DNA of 16,962 bases from Deinococcus humi. GTDB lineage: Bacteria; Deinococcota; Deinococci; Deinococcales; Deinococcaceae. Of this stretch, positions 1-6,187 are shown in pieces. The position numbers were made by a program, and so were the translations under genes. The notes below the pieces were generated by a model. The model was not told the origin of the DNA and did no database searches. It worked only from the letters and a program-made list of their open reading frames with translations. Location of the stretch: positions 1 to 16,962 of the forward strand of contig NZ_JACHFL010000037.1 of NCBI RefSeq assembly GCF_014201875.1, given 5' to 3'. Position 1 is the stretch's first letter, and every line of letters starts with the position of its first letter.

Positions 1-111
1 GTGCTGAAGGCGAAGCTTGTGGTCGCCTGGCAGCGGGTCCGGTACATTGACCTGCCTCGCCAACTGATGGATTCCAACTTATGCCGGTATCAATAGTGTA
101 TGTAGTCCAAG
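1..111 (+). CDS. Possible C-terminal end of a gene entering from the left edge
   Basis: Frame 1 is open from the first base to a TAG at 109-111, giving about 36 residues with basic and hydrophobic character (VLKAKLVVAWQRVRYIDLPR and on). No domain can be recognised, and an open frame this short is weak evidence. It would be the 3' end of a gene whose body lies outside the window. The following bases up to 161 hold no convincing gene; the next gene ends at 162 on the other strand, so the two would converge. Confidence 0.2.
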
Positions 112-161
112 CCTCGGCAAGCACAGAGAGGGCTTGATTGGAAGTGACAAAGTCCTGCTAA

Positions 162-443
162 TCAGCCTCGGTTAAAAGTCGATCCAGTCCGCTCGTAGCG
201 CAGCATTTTGTATGCAGCCAAGAACCGATCTGCGAGCTCACGCCGCGCATCCGCACTTGCCCAACCTTGAGCTTGCATAAGCTCATCGAATTCAGGGATA
301 TCCATATCCGCTCCATGCCCGTACGCAATCTGAACCGCGCTATAAAACCGGTCTTGATCCAGCGGATGCGTGCCACGGTCTCCCCTGTTGGCGGCAGTGG
401 AGAAACGCAGGAAGGCATCCTTCACCTCGGCAGGAATTGTCAT
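162..443 (-). CDS. Small hypothetical protein, 93 aa
   Basis: A 93-residue soluble protein with mixed charge and predicted helical character (starts MTIPAEVKDAFLRF, ends YERTGSTFNRG). It has no signal peptide, membrane segment or motif that I recognise. The frame extends upstream to an ATG at 476, adding MPPPKALYLGG, but neither start has a well-spaced ribosome-binding site. I prefer 443, where a G-run lies just ahead of the ATG and the protein begins in a natural way. It lies 83 bases downstream of the Doc-like toxin on the same strand, so it may be the last gene of a three-gene unit (antitoxin, toxin, this). No function is claimed. Confidence 0.55.
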   Translation of the reverse strand: MTIPAEVKDAFLRFSTAANRGDRGTHPLDQDRFYSAVQIAYGHGADMDIPEFDELMQAQGWASADARRELADRFLAAYKMLRYERTGSTFNRG

Positions 444-526
444 GCCCCCAAGATAAAGTGCCTTGGGGGGCGGCATCGCTCAATCTGCGGCCTGCTGTTC
501 AAGCAGTCAAAACCACTCGGGAACCC

Positions 527-970
527 TTAAACATCTCTCAAATCGTCGTAGTGATCAACGTCGTACCCACAGGCGGCCAGAAGGGCAAACCGTAGGCCTT
601 CGTGGCTGAGATGGCCTGCGCCGACGAGTTTCATGATGAGGGTTTTGGTTTCCTGTGACCATTTGGGGAACTCGCCATTCCATTGCAGCGTGATCTCCAT
701 GGTCAGGAGGGCTGTGCGCTTGTTGGCGTCGGAGAAACCATGGTTATTGGCGATCAGGTATCCCAGCGCAGCAACCTTCCAGAAGAATGTGGGGTACAGG
801 TCCTCACCGCCGATACCCCGCGTAGGAGCGGCCAGAGCGCTTTCAACCTGTCCCTGGTCTTTGAACCCTTGAGTGCCGCCGAAGTCTTCTAGGGTCTGAT
901 CGTGGAGTAGATAAACAAAATCAAGGGACGGATACCTCCGTCCCCTATGCTTGTAACTATAGCGGGGCAC
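527..970 (-). CDS. doc: Doc/Fic-family toxin of a type II toxin-antitoxin pair
   Basis: A 147-residue protein with the Doc version of the Fic motif, HGFSDANKR at residues 77-85 (pattern HxFx(D/N)ANKR). The N-terminal block YPSLDFVYLLHD followed by FGGTQGFKD is also typical of Doc/death-on-curing proteins, and the length fits the family. Phage P1 Doc phosphorylates and inactivates elongation factor Tu; the lysine in ANKR instead of the Fic glycine is linked to that kinase activity. The start is a GTG with no good ribosome-binding site of its own, five bases after the stop of the upstream small gene, which suggests translational coupling. A perfect 8-bp hairpin lies at codons 9-16. Family assignment is firm; target and activity in this organism are inferred from the family. 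Confidence 0.92.
   Translation of the reverse strand: MPRYSYKHRGRRYPSLDFVYLLHDQTLEDFGGTQGFKDQGQVESALAAPTRGIGGEDLYPTFFWKVAALGYLIANNHGFSDANKRTALLTMEITLQWNGEFPKWSQETKTLIMKLVGAGHLSHEGLRFALLAACGYDVDHYDDLRDV
925..944. repeat. Perfect 8-bp hairpin in the start of the toxin gene
   Basis: GGGACGGA (925-932), a four-base spacer, then TCCGTCCC (937-944). It falls within codons 9-16 of the doc-like gene. On the minus strand, which is the mRNA sense, the stem and loop contain GGAGG. It could lower toxin translation or mark mRNA processing; it could also be chance in GC-rich coding DNA. Confidence 0.5.
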
Positions 971-975
971 TTAGC

Positions 976-1110
976 TCAGGCCAGTGCCTTCATCGCTTCC
1001 GCGTTTTTGCGCAGTAGAGTGGTGATCTGCTTCTTTGCCTGCTTCGCCGTTTGCGGGGCAGCCAATGCAACCGTTTTGGTGTCAATGCGCGGGGTCTTTT
1101 TCTGGGTCAC
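976..1110 (-). CDS. Probable 44-aa antitoxin partner of the Doc-like toxin
   Basis: GTG-initiated gene of 44 codons with an excellent ribosome-binding site: GAGGAGG at 1117-1123, six bases before the start. The product (VTQKKTPRIDTKTVALAAPQ at its start, ending LLRKNAEAMKALA) is lysine-rich and predicted helical, with no recognisable Phd, AbrB or other DNA-binding domain. It lies immediately upstream of the doc-like gene with a five-base gap, the usual antitoxin-first order. I infer that it binds and neutralises the toxin. It is shorter than the 73-residue P1 Phd and could be either a minimal neutralising peptide or a protein that lost its DNA-binding half. The role is inferred from position only. 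Confidence 0.68.
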   Translation of the reverse strand: MTQKKTPRIDTKTVALAAPQTAKQAKKQITTLLRKNAEAMKALA

Positions 1111-1116
1111 GGGGTG

Positions 1117-1123
1117 CCTCCTC
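1117..1123 (-). promoter_or_regulatory. Ribosome-binding site of the putative antitoxin
   Basis: GAGGAGG on the minus strand, six bases before the GTG at 1110. It decides that this short reading frame is a real gene, and it contrasts with the weak initiation region of the toxin. Strong antitoxin and weak toxin translation is the usual arrangement in such pairs. Confidence 0.75.
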
Positions 1124-1165
1124 AGCTCTGGCGTTCTAGACAGGATACTAATCCGTTGGGATTCA

Positions 1166-1180
1166 AAATACTAGTAATTT
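1166..1180. promoter_or_regulatory. AT-rich near-palindrome upstream of the toxin-antitoxin pair
   Basis: AAATACTAGTAATTT has a perfect TACTAGTA core and near-symmetric arms. It lies 56 bases upstream of the antitoxin start, within an AT-rich patch that stands out from its surroundings. It is a candidate operator or promoter element for autoregulation of the pair. I could not assign convincing -35 and -10 boxes. Confidence 0.35.
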
Positions 1181-1196
1181 GGTTACCACTTTCCCC

Positions 1197-1480
1197 GGTT
1201 CTGGCAACTTAATCGCATTAGGCTGATAGTTTGTGCCTGACCGCAAACCCTACCGACACCCTGGGCTTCAAGAAACCGAGACGGGCACAAGAATTTCTAG
1301 CCCTGCATGCCCGCATTTCGAACCTTCACCAGCACACCCGAACCACTGTCCCCGCGCTCAATCGAAGAACGCATCAATCGCAGGCCCACCGGGCCTGGCA
1401 ACATGCCGTTCATGCGGCGCTCTGAATTTCAGACCGCCGCTGGGAAGATTTGGCCTACTCGAGGTTAAGTTGCCAGAACC
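1197..1480 (+). mobile_element. 284-bp miniature IS6-family derivative (MITE-like)
   Basis: The element begins with GGTTCTGGCAACTTAA (1197-1212) and ends with its exact reverse complement (1465-1480), a perfect 16-bp terminal inverted repeat. Inside are the first codons of an IS6-type transposase, GTG at 1233 encoding MPDRKPYRH, joined directly and in another frame to the transposase C-terminus (about 1255-1425). The middle, including the DDE catalytic core, is missing; a full IS6 element is about 0.8 kb. It cannot encode its own transposase but keeps both ends, so a related transposase could move it. The 8-bp flanks (CTTTCCCC and CGCCTGAC) do not match, so no target-site duplication remains. 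It lies 86 bp upstream of the antitoxin start. Confidence 0.85.
1233..1425 (+). pseudogene. IS6-family transposase, internally deleted
   Basis: The 5' part (GTG CCT GAC CGC AAA CCC TAC CGA CAC) reads MPDRKPYRH, matching the start of deinococcal-type IS6 transposases as I remember them. After about 1255 a different frame (the one containing 1231) reads TLGFKKPRRAQEFLALHARI, followed by NLHQHTRTTVPALNRR and ending WQHAVHAAL. This is the conserved C-terminal tail downstream of the DDE domain. The junction shows a large internal deletion with a frame change. A second copy with the same tail lies at 16827..16962, confirming the family relation inside this window. Confidence 0.8.
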
Positions 1481-1556
1481 CGCCTGACGGACACTGGTCA
1501 GATTTAGCGGTAGCGGCTGTTCTCAGGGGGAAAGTCACGTCCAAGTCATCTCGGGG

Positions 1557-1844
1557 GTGGGGATGAACGGGTACAGGCGGGTCTGGGACAACACGCTGAA
1601 ACAGCAGGTGTACGTTCACTGCCTGGGCCGTGCGCTGGTGCCGGGGGAAGTGCTTCACCATCTGAACGGCGATCAGCACGATCTGCGCCCTGAGAACTTG
1701 TTGGCGCTTTCCAGCCAGGCCGCGCACAAGGTGGTGGAGCAGATTGAGCGCAGACGCTTCCGCGGGATGGCTCCCCTGTTTGAACCCGACGAGCTGGGGT
1801 TGGGGTCTGTTGATCTAGCGCCGGATTCGAGCGGACGGAGCTGA
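1557..1844 (+). CDS. Small HNH endonuclease (homing-type, HNH_3-like)
   Basis: A 95-residue protein dominated by an HNH fold: YVHCLGRALVPGEVLHHLNG, then DQHDLRPENLLALSSQAAH. The His-His pair followed by the N-rich PENL block and a final His is the pattern of small HNH nucleases found in phages and homing elements. GTG at 1557 and ATG at 1563 are both possible starts; a G-rich run lies directly ahead, but neither site is ideal. The frame stays open upstream to a TGA at 1485, only five bases beyond the end of the miniature IS element, so the gene may have lost its 5' end when that element inserted. The C-terminal 30 residues after the nuclease core are not recognisable. The nuclease call is firm; intactness is uncertain. 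Confidence 0.75.
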   Translation: MGMNGYRRVWDNTLKQQVYVHCLGRALVPGEVLHHLNGDQHDLRPENLLALSSQAAHKVVEQIERRRFRGMAPLFEPDELGLGSVDLAPDSSGRS

Positions 1845-1884
1845 GTCTTTGTTGTTTGGCGCAGCGTTTGGGCTAGCCCCGTCT

Positions 1885-2430
1885 CTACTCGTCATCATCC
1901 GTTCGCCTGCGCGGTAGGCTGGGCCGGAAGGTCAGCGTGGGATGGGAGGCCAGCACCTGGCGCACCTCGCGTTCAAAGGGCCGTCCAGCCATCTGCGAGC
2001 CCGACAGGTGTAGCCAGCCCCGGTTGCGGCTCATGGCGGTGAACAACTGGTTAACTGGTTGCGGACCTGAATGTCTCCCTCGGCCCGGGCGACTTCATCC
2101 AGCCCCACCACGTACACCACATCCGCCTCATTGCCCTTGGCACGGTGGATGGTGGTGATGGTCACGGACCCATCCAGCCAGAAGCGGTTGGGGTTCTTTC
2201 CGGCAGGCAGGTTCTTGGCATCAGCAGAGGGAATGTAGAAGTCGATTCCAGCAGCTTTAAGTCCTTCTCCAACCTTCAGCATCATGGTGTTCGCGCTGGC
2301 CCCAGCTCCCACCGTCACCACCAGGATATGGCGCGACAGGTGCAGTCCCTCATGAACATCGCGGGCGATGTTCAGGGTCAATGCACGGATTTCGTCGGCG
2401 CGGGTGTTGTGGTTATCAAACGTGACCAGC
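1885..2430 (-). pseudogene. Superfamily-I (UvrD-like) helicase, C-terminal remnant with a frameshift
   Basis: From 2430 down, the frame reads VTFDNHNTRADEIRALTLNI and continues to VTITTIHRAKGNEADVVYVV, which is helicase motif V of the UvrD_C_2 type. The frame then breaks. Removing one copy of an 8-bp tandem repeat (2045-2060) restores VRNQLFTAMSRNRGWLHLSG, the motif VI region, and the protein continues through AGRPFEREVRQVLASHP to a TAG at 1885-1887. The N-terminal part with the Walker A and DEAD-like motifs is absent. At 2431 the sequence turns into an IS6 fragment, so the gene was cut there and later frameshifted. Both lesions leave it without helicase activity. Confidence 0.85.
2045..2060. 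repeat. 8-bp tandem duplication that breaks the helicase frame
   Basis: AACTGGTT occurs twice in direct succession (2045-2052 and 2053-2060). Deleting one copy restores the conserved helicase sequence NQLFTAMSR. It could come from replication slippage, or be the scar left when an element with an 8-bp target duplication excised. IS6-family elements make 8-bp duplications. Confidence 0.8.
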
Positions 2431-2790
2431 GGTTCTGAAGTCAGTGCAGGCAGGGGATGTGGGCTGTTTCTGGCTGGGCGGTGGACACAGGAGGGCGAGT
2501 GTGACGCTAGAGATTCGAGATGCGCGCCTGCAGCGAAGAGAACTTTGTGAGTTCGCCGTCGTCGCTTGGAGGCGAACTGAGCACGCTCTTGCTGCCGGGG
2601 TGGGCGATGGAACTGCTCGACAAGGGTTTGTGGAGATAGAGGGACTGGCCGTGCTTCACCCCGTGGAGTACACAGAATGCTCGCATGTTCACCCCATTGC
2701 TGCGGAGCTTGTCGGTGTAAGGACCAGCAATCGGCGATCGGTGACGATAGGGCTTGGGTCGGTCACGGCGGGTGAGGATCAACCGACCGG
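2431..2790 (-). pseudogene. Second IS6-family transposase remnant, deleted and frameshifted
   Basis: On the minus strand a GTG at 2766 begins a degraded N-terminus (DRPKPYRHRSPI in a neighbouring frame, compare MPDRKPYRH in the 1197 element). This runs within a few codons into PYTDKLRSNGV, a block that lies just before the last catalytic region in IS6 transposases. Another frame then gives LVEQFHRPPRQQERAQFASK followed by RRRRTHK, and a third gives SSLQARISNL ending in a stop. Together they trace one transposase with an internal deletion and at least two frameshifts. GGTTCTG at 2431-2437 equals the first seven bases of the IS terminal repeat and marks the join with the helicase remnant. No intact right-hand repeat is visible. 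Confidence 0.7.
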
Positions 2791-3088
2791 GTTCAGGTAA
2801 AACAGCTCCTCCAATGCTTGGATAAGCCCCTATCGGCAAAGAAGTCGAGTTCCGCGCGCCCCTCCTGCTTCTCTGCTCTCACTCCCGGCGCGACTGAGGA
2901 CCTTCCACGCGCCGCCCGCATCCTGATACGCAAGGCGCAGGCCCTCCTCTGTTGCTGTAACGACGCTCAGATCGTCCCTGACCTTGCTCTTAGCATGCTT
3001 CGCCAGTTCCTATCGCTAATGTCGCGAATTCCCATATATTTCTCATCATTCAGCGGCAGGAGGAATCCTGAAGTGCATATTTGACAAC
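2791..3088. other. Intergenic stretch without a convincing gene
   Basis: About 300 bases between the IS6 remnant and the lipoprotein stub. On the minus strand a frame is open from 3009 to a TAG at 2830-2832 (59 codons, including VRDDLSVVTATEEGLRLAYQ then DAGGAWKVLSR). It looks protein-like but has no start codon with a ribosome-binding site and no family I recognise, so it may be the decayed tail of a lost gene. Reading frames on the plus strand here look like chance. Confidence 0.4.
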
Positions 3089-3272
3089 TTAAAGCGTTAT
3101 TGGACGCACTCGGCCCCACCGCGCTGTGGAAACGTCCCAGACACCACTTGGGGTGTCCCATGCGGCGGCGGACGGCGGAGGCGGACCCCCAACTACGGGT
3201 GGAGGCTGACCTCCAGCACAGGCGGCCAGCACGGCACTCAGCAGGAGACACAGCCCAAGGCCGCGTGCCCAT
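3089..3272 (-). pseudogene. Lipoprotein stub with a frameshift at its start codon
   Basis: In the frame that follows the beta-lactamase-like gene's TGA, the sequence reads WARGLGLCLLLSAVLAACAG, a textbook lipoprotein signal peptide with lipobox LAAC. It continues with a proline/glycine-rich linker (PPPVVGGPPPP) and ends after WDTPSGVWDVSTARW at a TAA (3089-3091). No start codon exists in this frame. An ATG at 3272 is one base out of frame: ATGGGCACG would become ATGGCACG, encoding MARGLGL, if one G were removed. So this is either a gene broken by a single-base insertion in a G run or a sequencing error. At about 60 residues it is also short, so the mature domain is probably lost. Confidence 0.55.
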
Positions 3273-3307
3273 CCTCCGGGCAGAAGCGGTTGGACGGTGC
3301 TGGCCGC

Positions 3308-4435
3308 TCACCAGTTCACCTCCGCCGGGAAGAGCGCCTTGCTGAGTCGCAGGAACAACTCTGAGGAGTGGCTCTTGTCGTCATGGTCCAAGCGACTGAC
3401 GTTGATCACGATTACGGCGTCTCGCGCTGGCAGGTAGAAGGCCTCGCTGCTGAAACCGAAGATGGAACCGTTGTGACCACAGAAGGGTCCGAAGAGCAGC
3501 ACCCCCTCGCCGTACTGAATGAAGGATGGGCTCCCCGCTCCAGGCTGTCCTGCGAGGCGCTCCGCCTGCGTGGCGGGCTGCAGCAACGTGCCGGTGCACA
3601 GCGCACGCACGTAAGTGTGCAGGTCGTCCAGCGTGGAGACCACCGCGCCCGCCCCGCCCGCCAGCTGCGGGTTGAGCCACGTCATGTCCCGGAAGGTTCC
3701 CGTGTCAGGATCCAGGCTGTACCCGTGCAGCAGGCTGGGCAGGAGTGGACCTGTGGCGTAGAAGGTGCGGCGCAACCCCAGAGGCGTCATCACATTCGCC
3801 TGCAGATACGCGTCCATATCCTGTCCACTCACGCGCTCCACGATCTGTTCCAGCAGCACGTAATTCGTGTTGGTGTACACAGTCTGTTCATCCGGAGCGG
3901 TGAACGACGCCACCTTCGCTGCCGCGAGGCGAACCGCGTCCTGTGCCGTGAAAGGTGCCAGCGGGCGGCGGTAGTACGCGGCCAACACGTCCGCGTCCGC
4001 GTATTCCGCGACGCCGCTGCGCATCGTCAGGAGGTCTTTCACTGTGATTCGGCTCGAGTTTGGGAAATCCGGAAACCAGTTCGAAAGCAGGTCACTGGTG
4101 CTGAGCTGTCCCTGGTCCGCGAGTTGCAGGATGGCGGTTGCCGTGAAGGTCTTGCTGATGCTGGCGATGCGGAAGGCGTCGCCAACCTGCCGCATGCGGC
4201 CCGTCTGCAGGTTGGCAGTGCCAAAAGCGGCCTGGTACTCTCCCTGACCGGGAATCCACACCCCGACGGCCACGCTCGGCAGGTTCTTCTCCCGCATGAT
4301 GTCCCGGACAATGGAGTCAATCTGCGCCACTGTGGCGGCAGGCAACGGACGGGCAGCGGGCTGGGCAGTGGCAAAGGAAGTCAGAGCCAGGCTGAAGAGG
4401 GCCGGGATAAACCAGGCGGGTTGCGTCACAGTCAT
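3308..4435 (-). CDS. Exported serine hydrolase, beta-lactamase/D-Ala-D-Ala carboxypeptidase-like
   Basis: 375 residues, Pfam beta-lactamase (class C/PBP4*) fold. A Sec signal peptide occupies residues 1-24 (ending SFATA). All three active-site motifs are present: SISK at 92-95 (nucleophile Ser and Lys), YTN at 187-189, and HNG at 321-323 in place of KTG. This set is typical of class C-like esterases and D-amino-acid peptidases, so the substrate may be a peptide, ester or lactam. A TGGAG lies six bases before the ATG. It is the last intact gene of the leftward cluster, 109 bases after the stop of the preceding hydrolase. It has no C-terminal accessory domain, unlike its two larger paralogues. 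The exact substrate cannot be read from sequence. Confidence 0.9.
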   Translation of the reverse strand: MTVTQPAWFIPALFSLALTSFATAQPAARPLPAATVAQIDSIVRDIMREKNLPSVAVGVWIPGQGEYQAAFGTANLQTGRMRQVGDAFRIASISKTFTATAILQLADQGQLSTSDLLSNWFPDFPNSSRITVKDLLTMRSGVAEYADADVLAAYYRRPLAPFTAQDAVRLAAAKVASFTAPDEQTVYTNTNYVLLEQIVERVSGQDMDAYLQANVMTPLGLRRTFYATGPLLPSLLHGYSLDPDTGTFRDMTWLNPQLAGGAGAVVSTLDDLHTYVRALCTGTLLQPATQAERLAGQPGAGSPSFIQYGEGVLLFGPFCGHNGSIFGFSSEAFYLPARDAVIVINVSRLDHDDKSHSSELFLRLSKALFPAEVNW

Positions 4436-4544
4436 GTTAGCTCCACCAGAATTCGGCTTGTTTCGATGGCGGTCCAGAGCCTTCGGCAGTGGGGAGTGAT
4501 CACCGTTCCCTCCGGTGGTTTCAGGCCCGAACGGGACGTCCTTG

Positions 4545-6116
4545 TTATTTGGGCAACTGAACGCGGGTAAAGCTTGCCCGGCCGTCGTCGGCCAGGTTTC
4601 CGAGCACGACCGACTGCGCCCGGCGGTCCGGCCCCACCGTAAAGGTCACGGCCGCCAGCGCCGCAGGCAACTCGGGGTCCGGGAGATAGGTGAACAGATC
4701 GCGGTCAAAATGCCGCAAGGGGAAAGCCAGACTTTGTGGACCCTGCCGCAGCACCAGGTGGCCCTTTTCCTCCACCACCTCAATCTCCCCGAAGTAGTCG
4801 TTGTGGTACGTGCCGAGATACGCGCTCAGGGGCAACGGAGAGGACGGCTGAGCCGGCGGGGTGGCATACACAGCCCCCGCGGCCCCGAAGCTGTCGTATA
4901 ACCGCTGGTAGAGCCCGTTCCAGAAGGGGATCCAGTCGCGGCTCAGCCCCCCGTTCAGGGCCAAATCGTAGAAGCTGTTGGCCAGCCCGTCCGGCACGCC
5001 GGTGGGAAAGGCGTTGGACAGGATGACGATGCCGAGGTTCTCGGCCGGCAGCAGGCTGACGTAGGTGCGCGCCCCGAGCGAGAAGGCCCCGGCGTGACTC
5101 CAGAACAGCCGTCCGTGTTCGTCATGTTCCACATTCCAGCCCAGGCCGTAGAAAGCGCTCAGGCCCGTCGCCGGATTCATCCCCTTGGCGATCTGCGGGA
5201 GGTGCGTTTCAGCGAGCGCGTCCGCACCGATCACCTGCTTACCGCCAAGCATTCCGCCGCCGAGCTGAAGGCGCAGCCACTGCGCCAAGTCGCGGGCGGT
5301 CGAGCTGACTCCGCCCGCCGGGGATTGGGCGTCAGGCTGGCGGGTGAAGCTGGCCTTCCAGGCCCCCACCTTCCCGACGTGCAGAAGGGCGCGGTTGTCG
5401 GCGGTGGCATAGTCCTTGAAGCGCGAACTCGTGGCCGTCATACCCAGCGGTCTGTAGAGCAGTTCGGCGGCCGCGTCCTCCCAGGTTTTCCCGATCGCGC
5501 GGGCGGCCGCCACGCCCCCCTCGGTCAGGCCGAAGTTGGAGTAGGCGTAGTTCGCGCGCAGGCTGCTGGCAGGTTCGATGTAGCGAAGGCGGCGCAGAAT
5601 CTCGTCCCGGCTGTAGCCCACGATGTCAAGGTCGTCACCCGCGTCGCCCGGCAGACCGCTGCGGTGAGAGAAGAGGTCACGCAGGGTGACCTCGCGGGTG
5701 GCCCAGGGGTCTTTGAGCTGGAACCCGGGATCGTGCTTGATGGCCGGATCATCCCAGGTGGCCGCGCCACGGCTGACAATGGCGGCCACGACGGTGGAGG
5801 CGATGGGCTTGGACATCGAGGCGAGCTGAAAGACGGTGTCGGGGGTGACGGCCCCGGGCCTCCCCGCTTCCCGGACGCCGAAGCCCTTGAGGTAGATGAC
5901 CTTGTCGTCGTGGACGACGGCGATCGACAGGCCAGGAACTCCTCCCGTGCTCACGGCCTGGGTGGCGAGACGGTCGAGTCCGGAGAGGGCCGCCGCGAGC
6001 CGTGTGGGCGTGACCTCTCTGGCCTGGGCGGCCACAGTTGCCGGGGCAGCCAGCAAGAGGCCGAGGAGTGGAACCAGCCAGCGCGGTGCATGAGGACGTT
6101 GAGCCTTTCCATTCAT
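4545..6116 (-). CDS. Exported serine hydrolase with a C-terminal DUF3471-like domain
   Basis: 523 residues from the ATG at 6116, which has AAAGGAG six bases ahead; a longer open frame to 6191 lacks such a site. A signal peptide with a hydrophobic core (VPLLGLLLAAPATVAAQA) is followed by a beta-lactamase-type domain (about 40-400) with SMSK at 100-103, YSN at 192-194 and HAG at 341-343, all intact. The last 100 or so residues (YLGTYHNDYFGEIEVVEEKG and on) match the beta-rich domain often found after such hydrolases (DUF3471). It is likely a periplasmic or secreted peptidase or esterase. It begins 71 bases after the stop of the pseudoenzyme gene upstream, so the two are probably cotranscribed. 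It closely resembles the hydrolase at 11583..13112 in layout. Confidence 0.9.
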   Translation of the reverse strand: MNGKAQRPHAPRWLVPLLGLLLAAPATVAAQAREVTPTRLAAALSGLDRLATQAVSTGGVPGLSIAVVHDDKVIYLKGFGVREAGRPGAVTPDTVFQLASMSKPIASTVVAAIVSRGAATWDDPAIKHDPGFQLKDPWATREVTLRDLFSHRSGLPGDAGDDLDIVGYSRDEILRRLRYIEPASSLRANYAYSNFGLTEGGVAAARAIGKTWEDAAAELLYRPLGMTATSSRFKDYATADNRALLHVGKVGAWKASFTRQPDAQSPAGGVSSTARDLAQWLRLQLGGGMLGGKQVIGADALAETHLPQIAKGMNPATGLSAFYGLGWNVEHDEHGRLFWSHAGAFSLGARTYVSLLPAENLGIVILSNAFPTGVPDGLANSFYDLALNGGLSRDWIPFWNGLYQRLYDSFGAAGAVYATPPAQPSSPLPLSAYLGTYHNDYFGEIEVVEEKGHLVLRQGPQSLAFPLRHFDRDLFTYLPDPELPAALAAVTFTVGPDRRAQSVVLGNLADDGRASFTRVQLPK

Positions 6117-6187
6117 TTGCGTCTCCTTTGACCCCTGCAAGGGGAGCCTCACCCCACTGCCCCGATCGCTTGCCCCACCCGGACCCT

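Noticed and set aside
1189..1488. Target-site duplication around the miniature IS6 element
   Set aside because: The flanking octamers CTTTCCCC and CGCCTGAC do not match, so no duplication is claimed.
3076..3092. Another IS6 terminal repeat (TTTGACAACTTAA against TTCTGGCAACTTAA)
   Set aside because: Only the inner ten bases match well, the first bases differ, and the orientation does not fit the right end of the 2431 remnant.
3368..4570. 400-residue open frame on the plus strand
   Set aside because: It is antisense to the intact hydrolase at 3308..4435, which has all active-site motifs and a signal peptide; the plus-strand product is Arg/His/Gln-rich with no domain, typical of a shadow in GC-rich DNA.
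5094..6131. 345-residue open frame on the plus strand
   Set aside because: Antisense to the hydrolase at 4545..6116; low-complexity Gly/Arg/Val composition and no ribosome-binding site.
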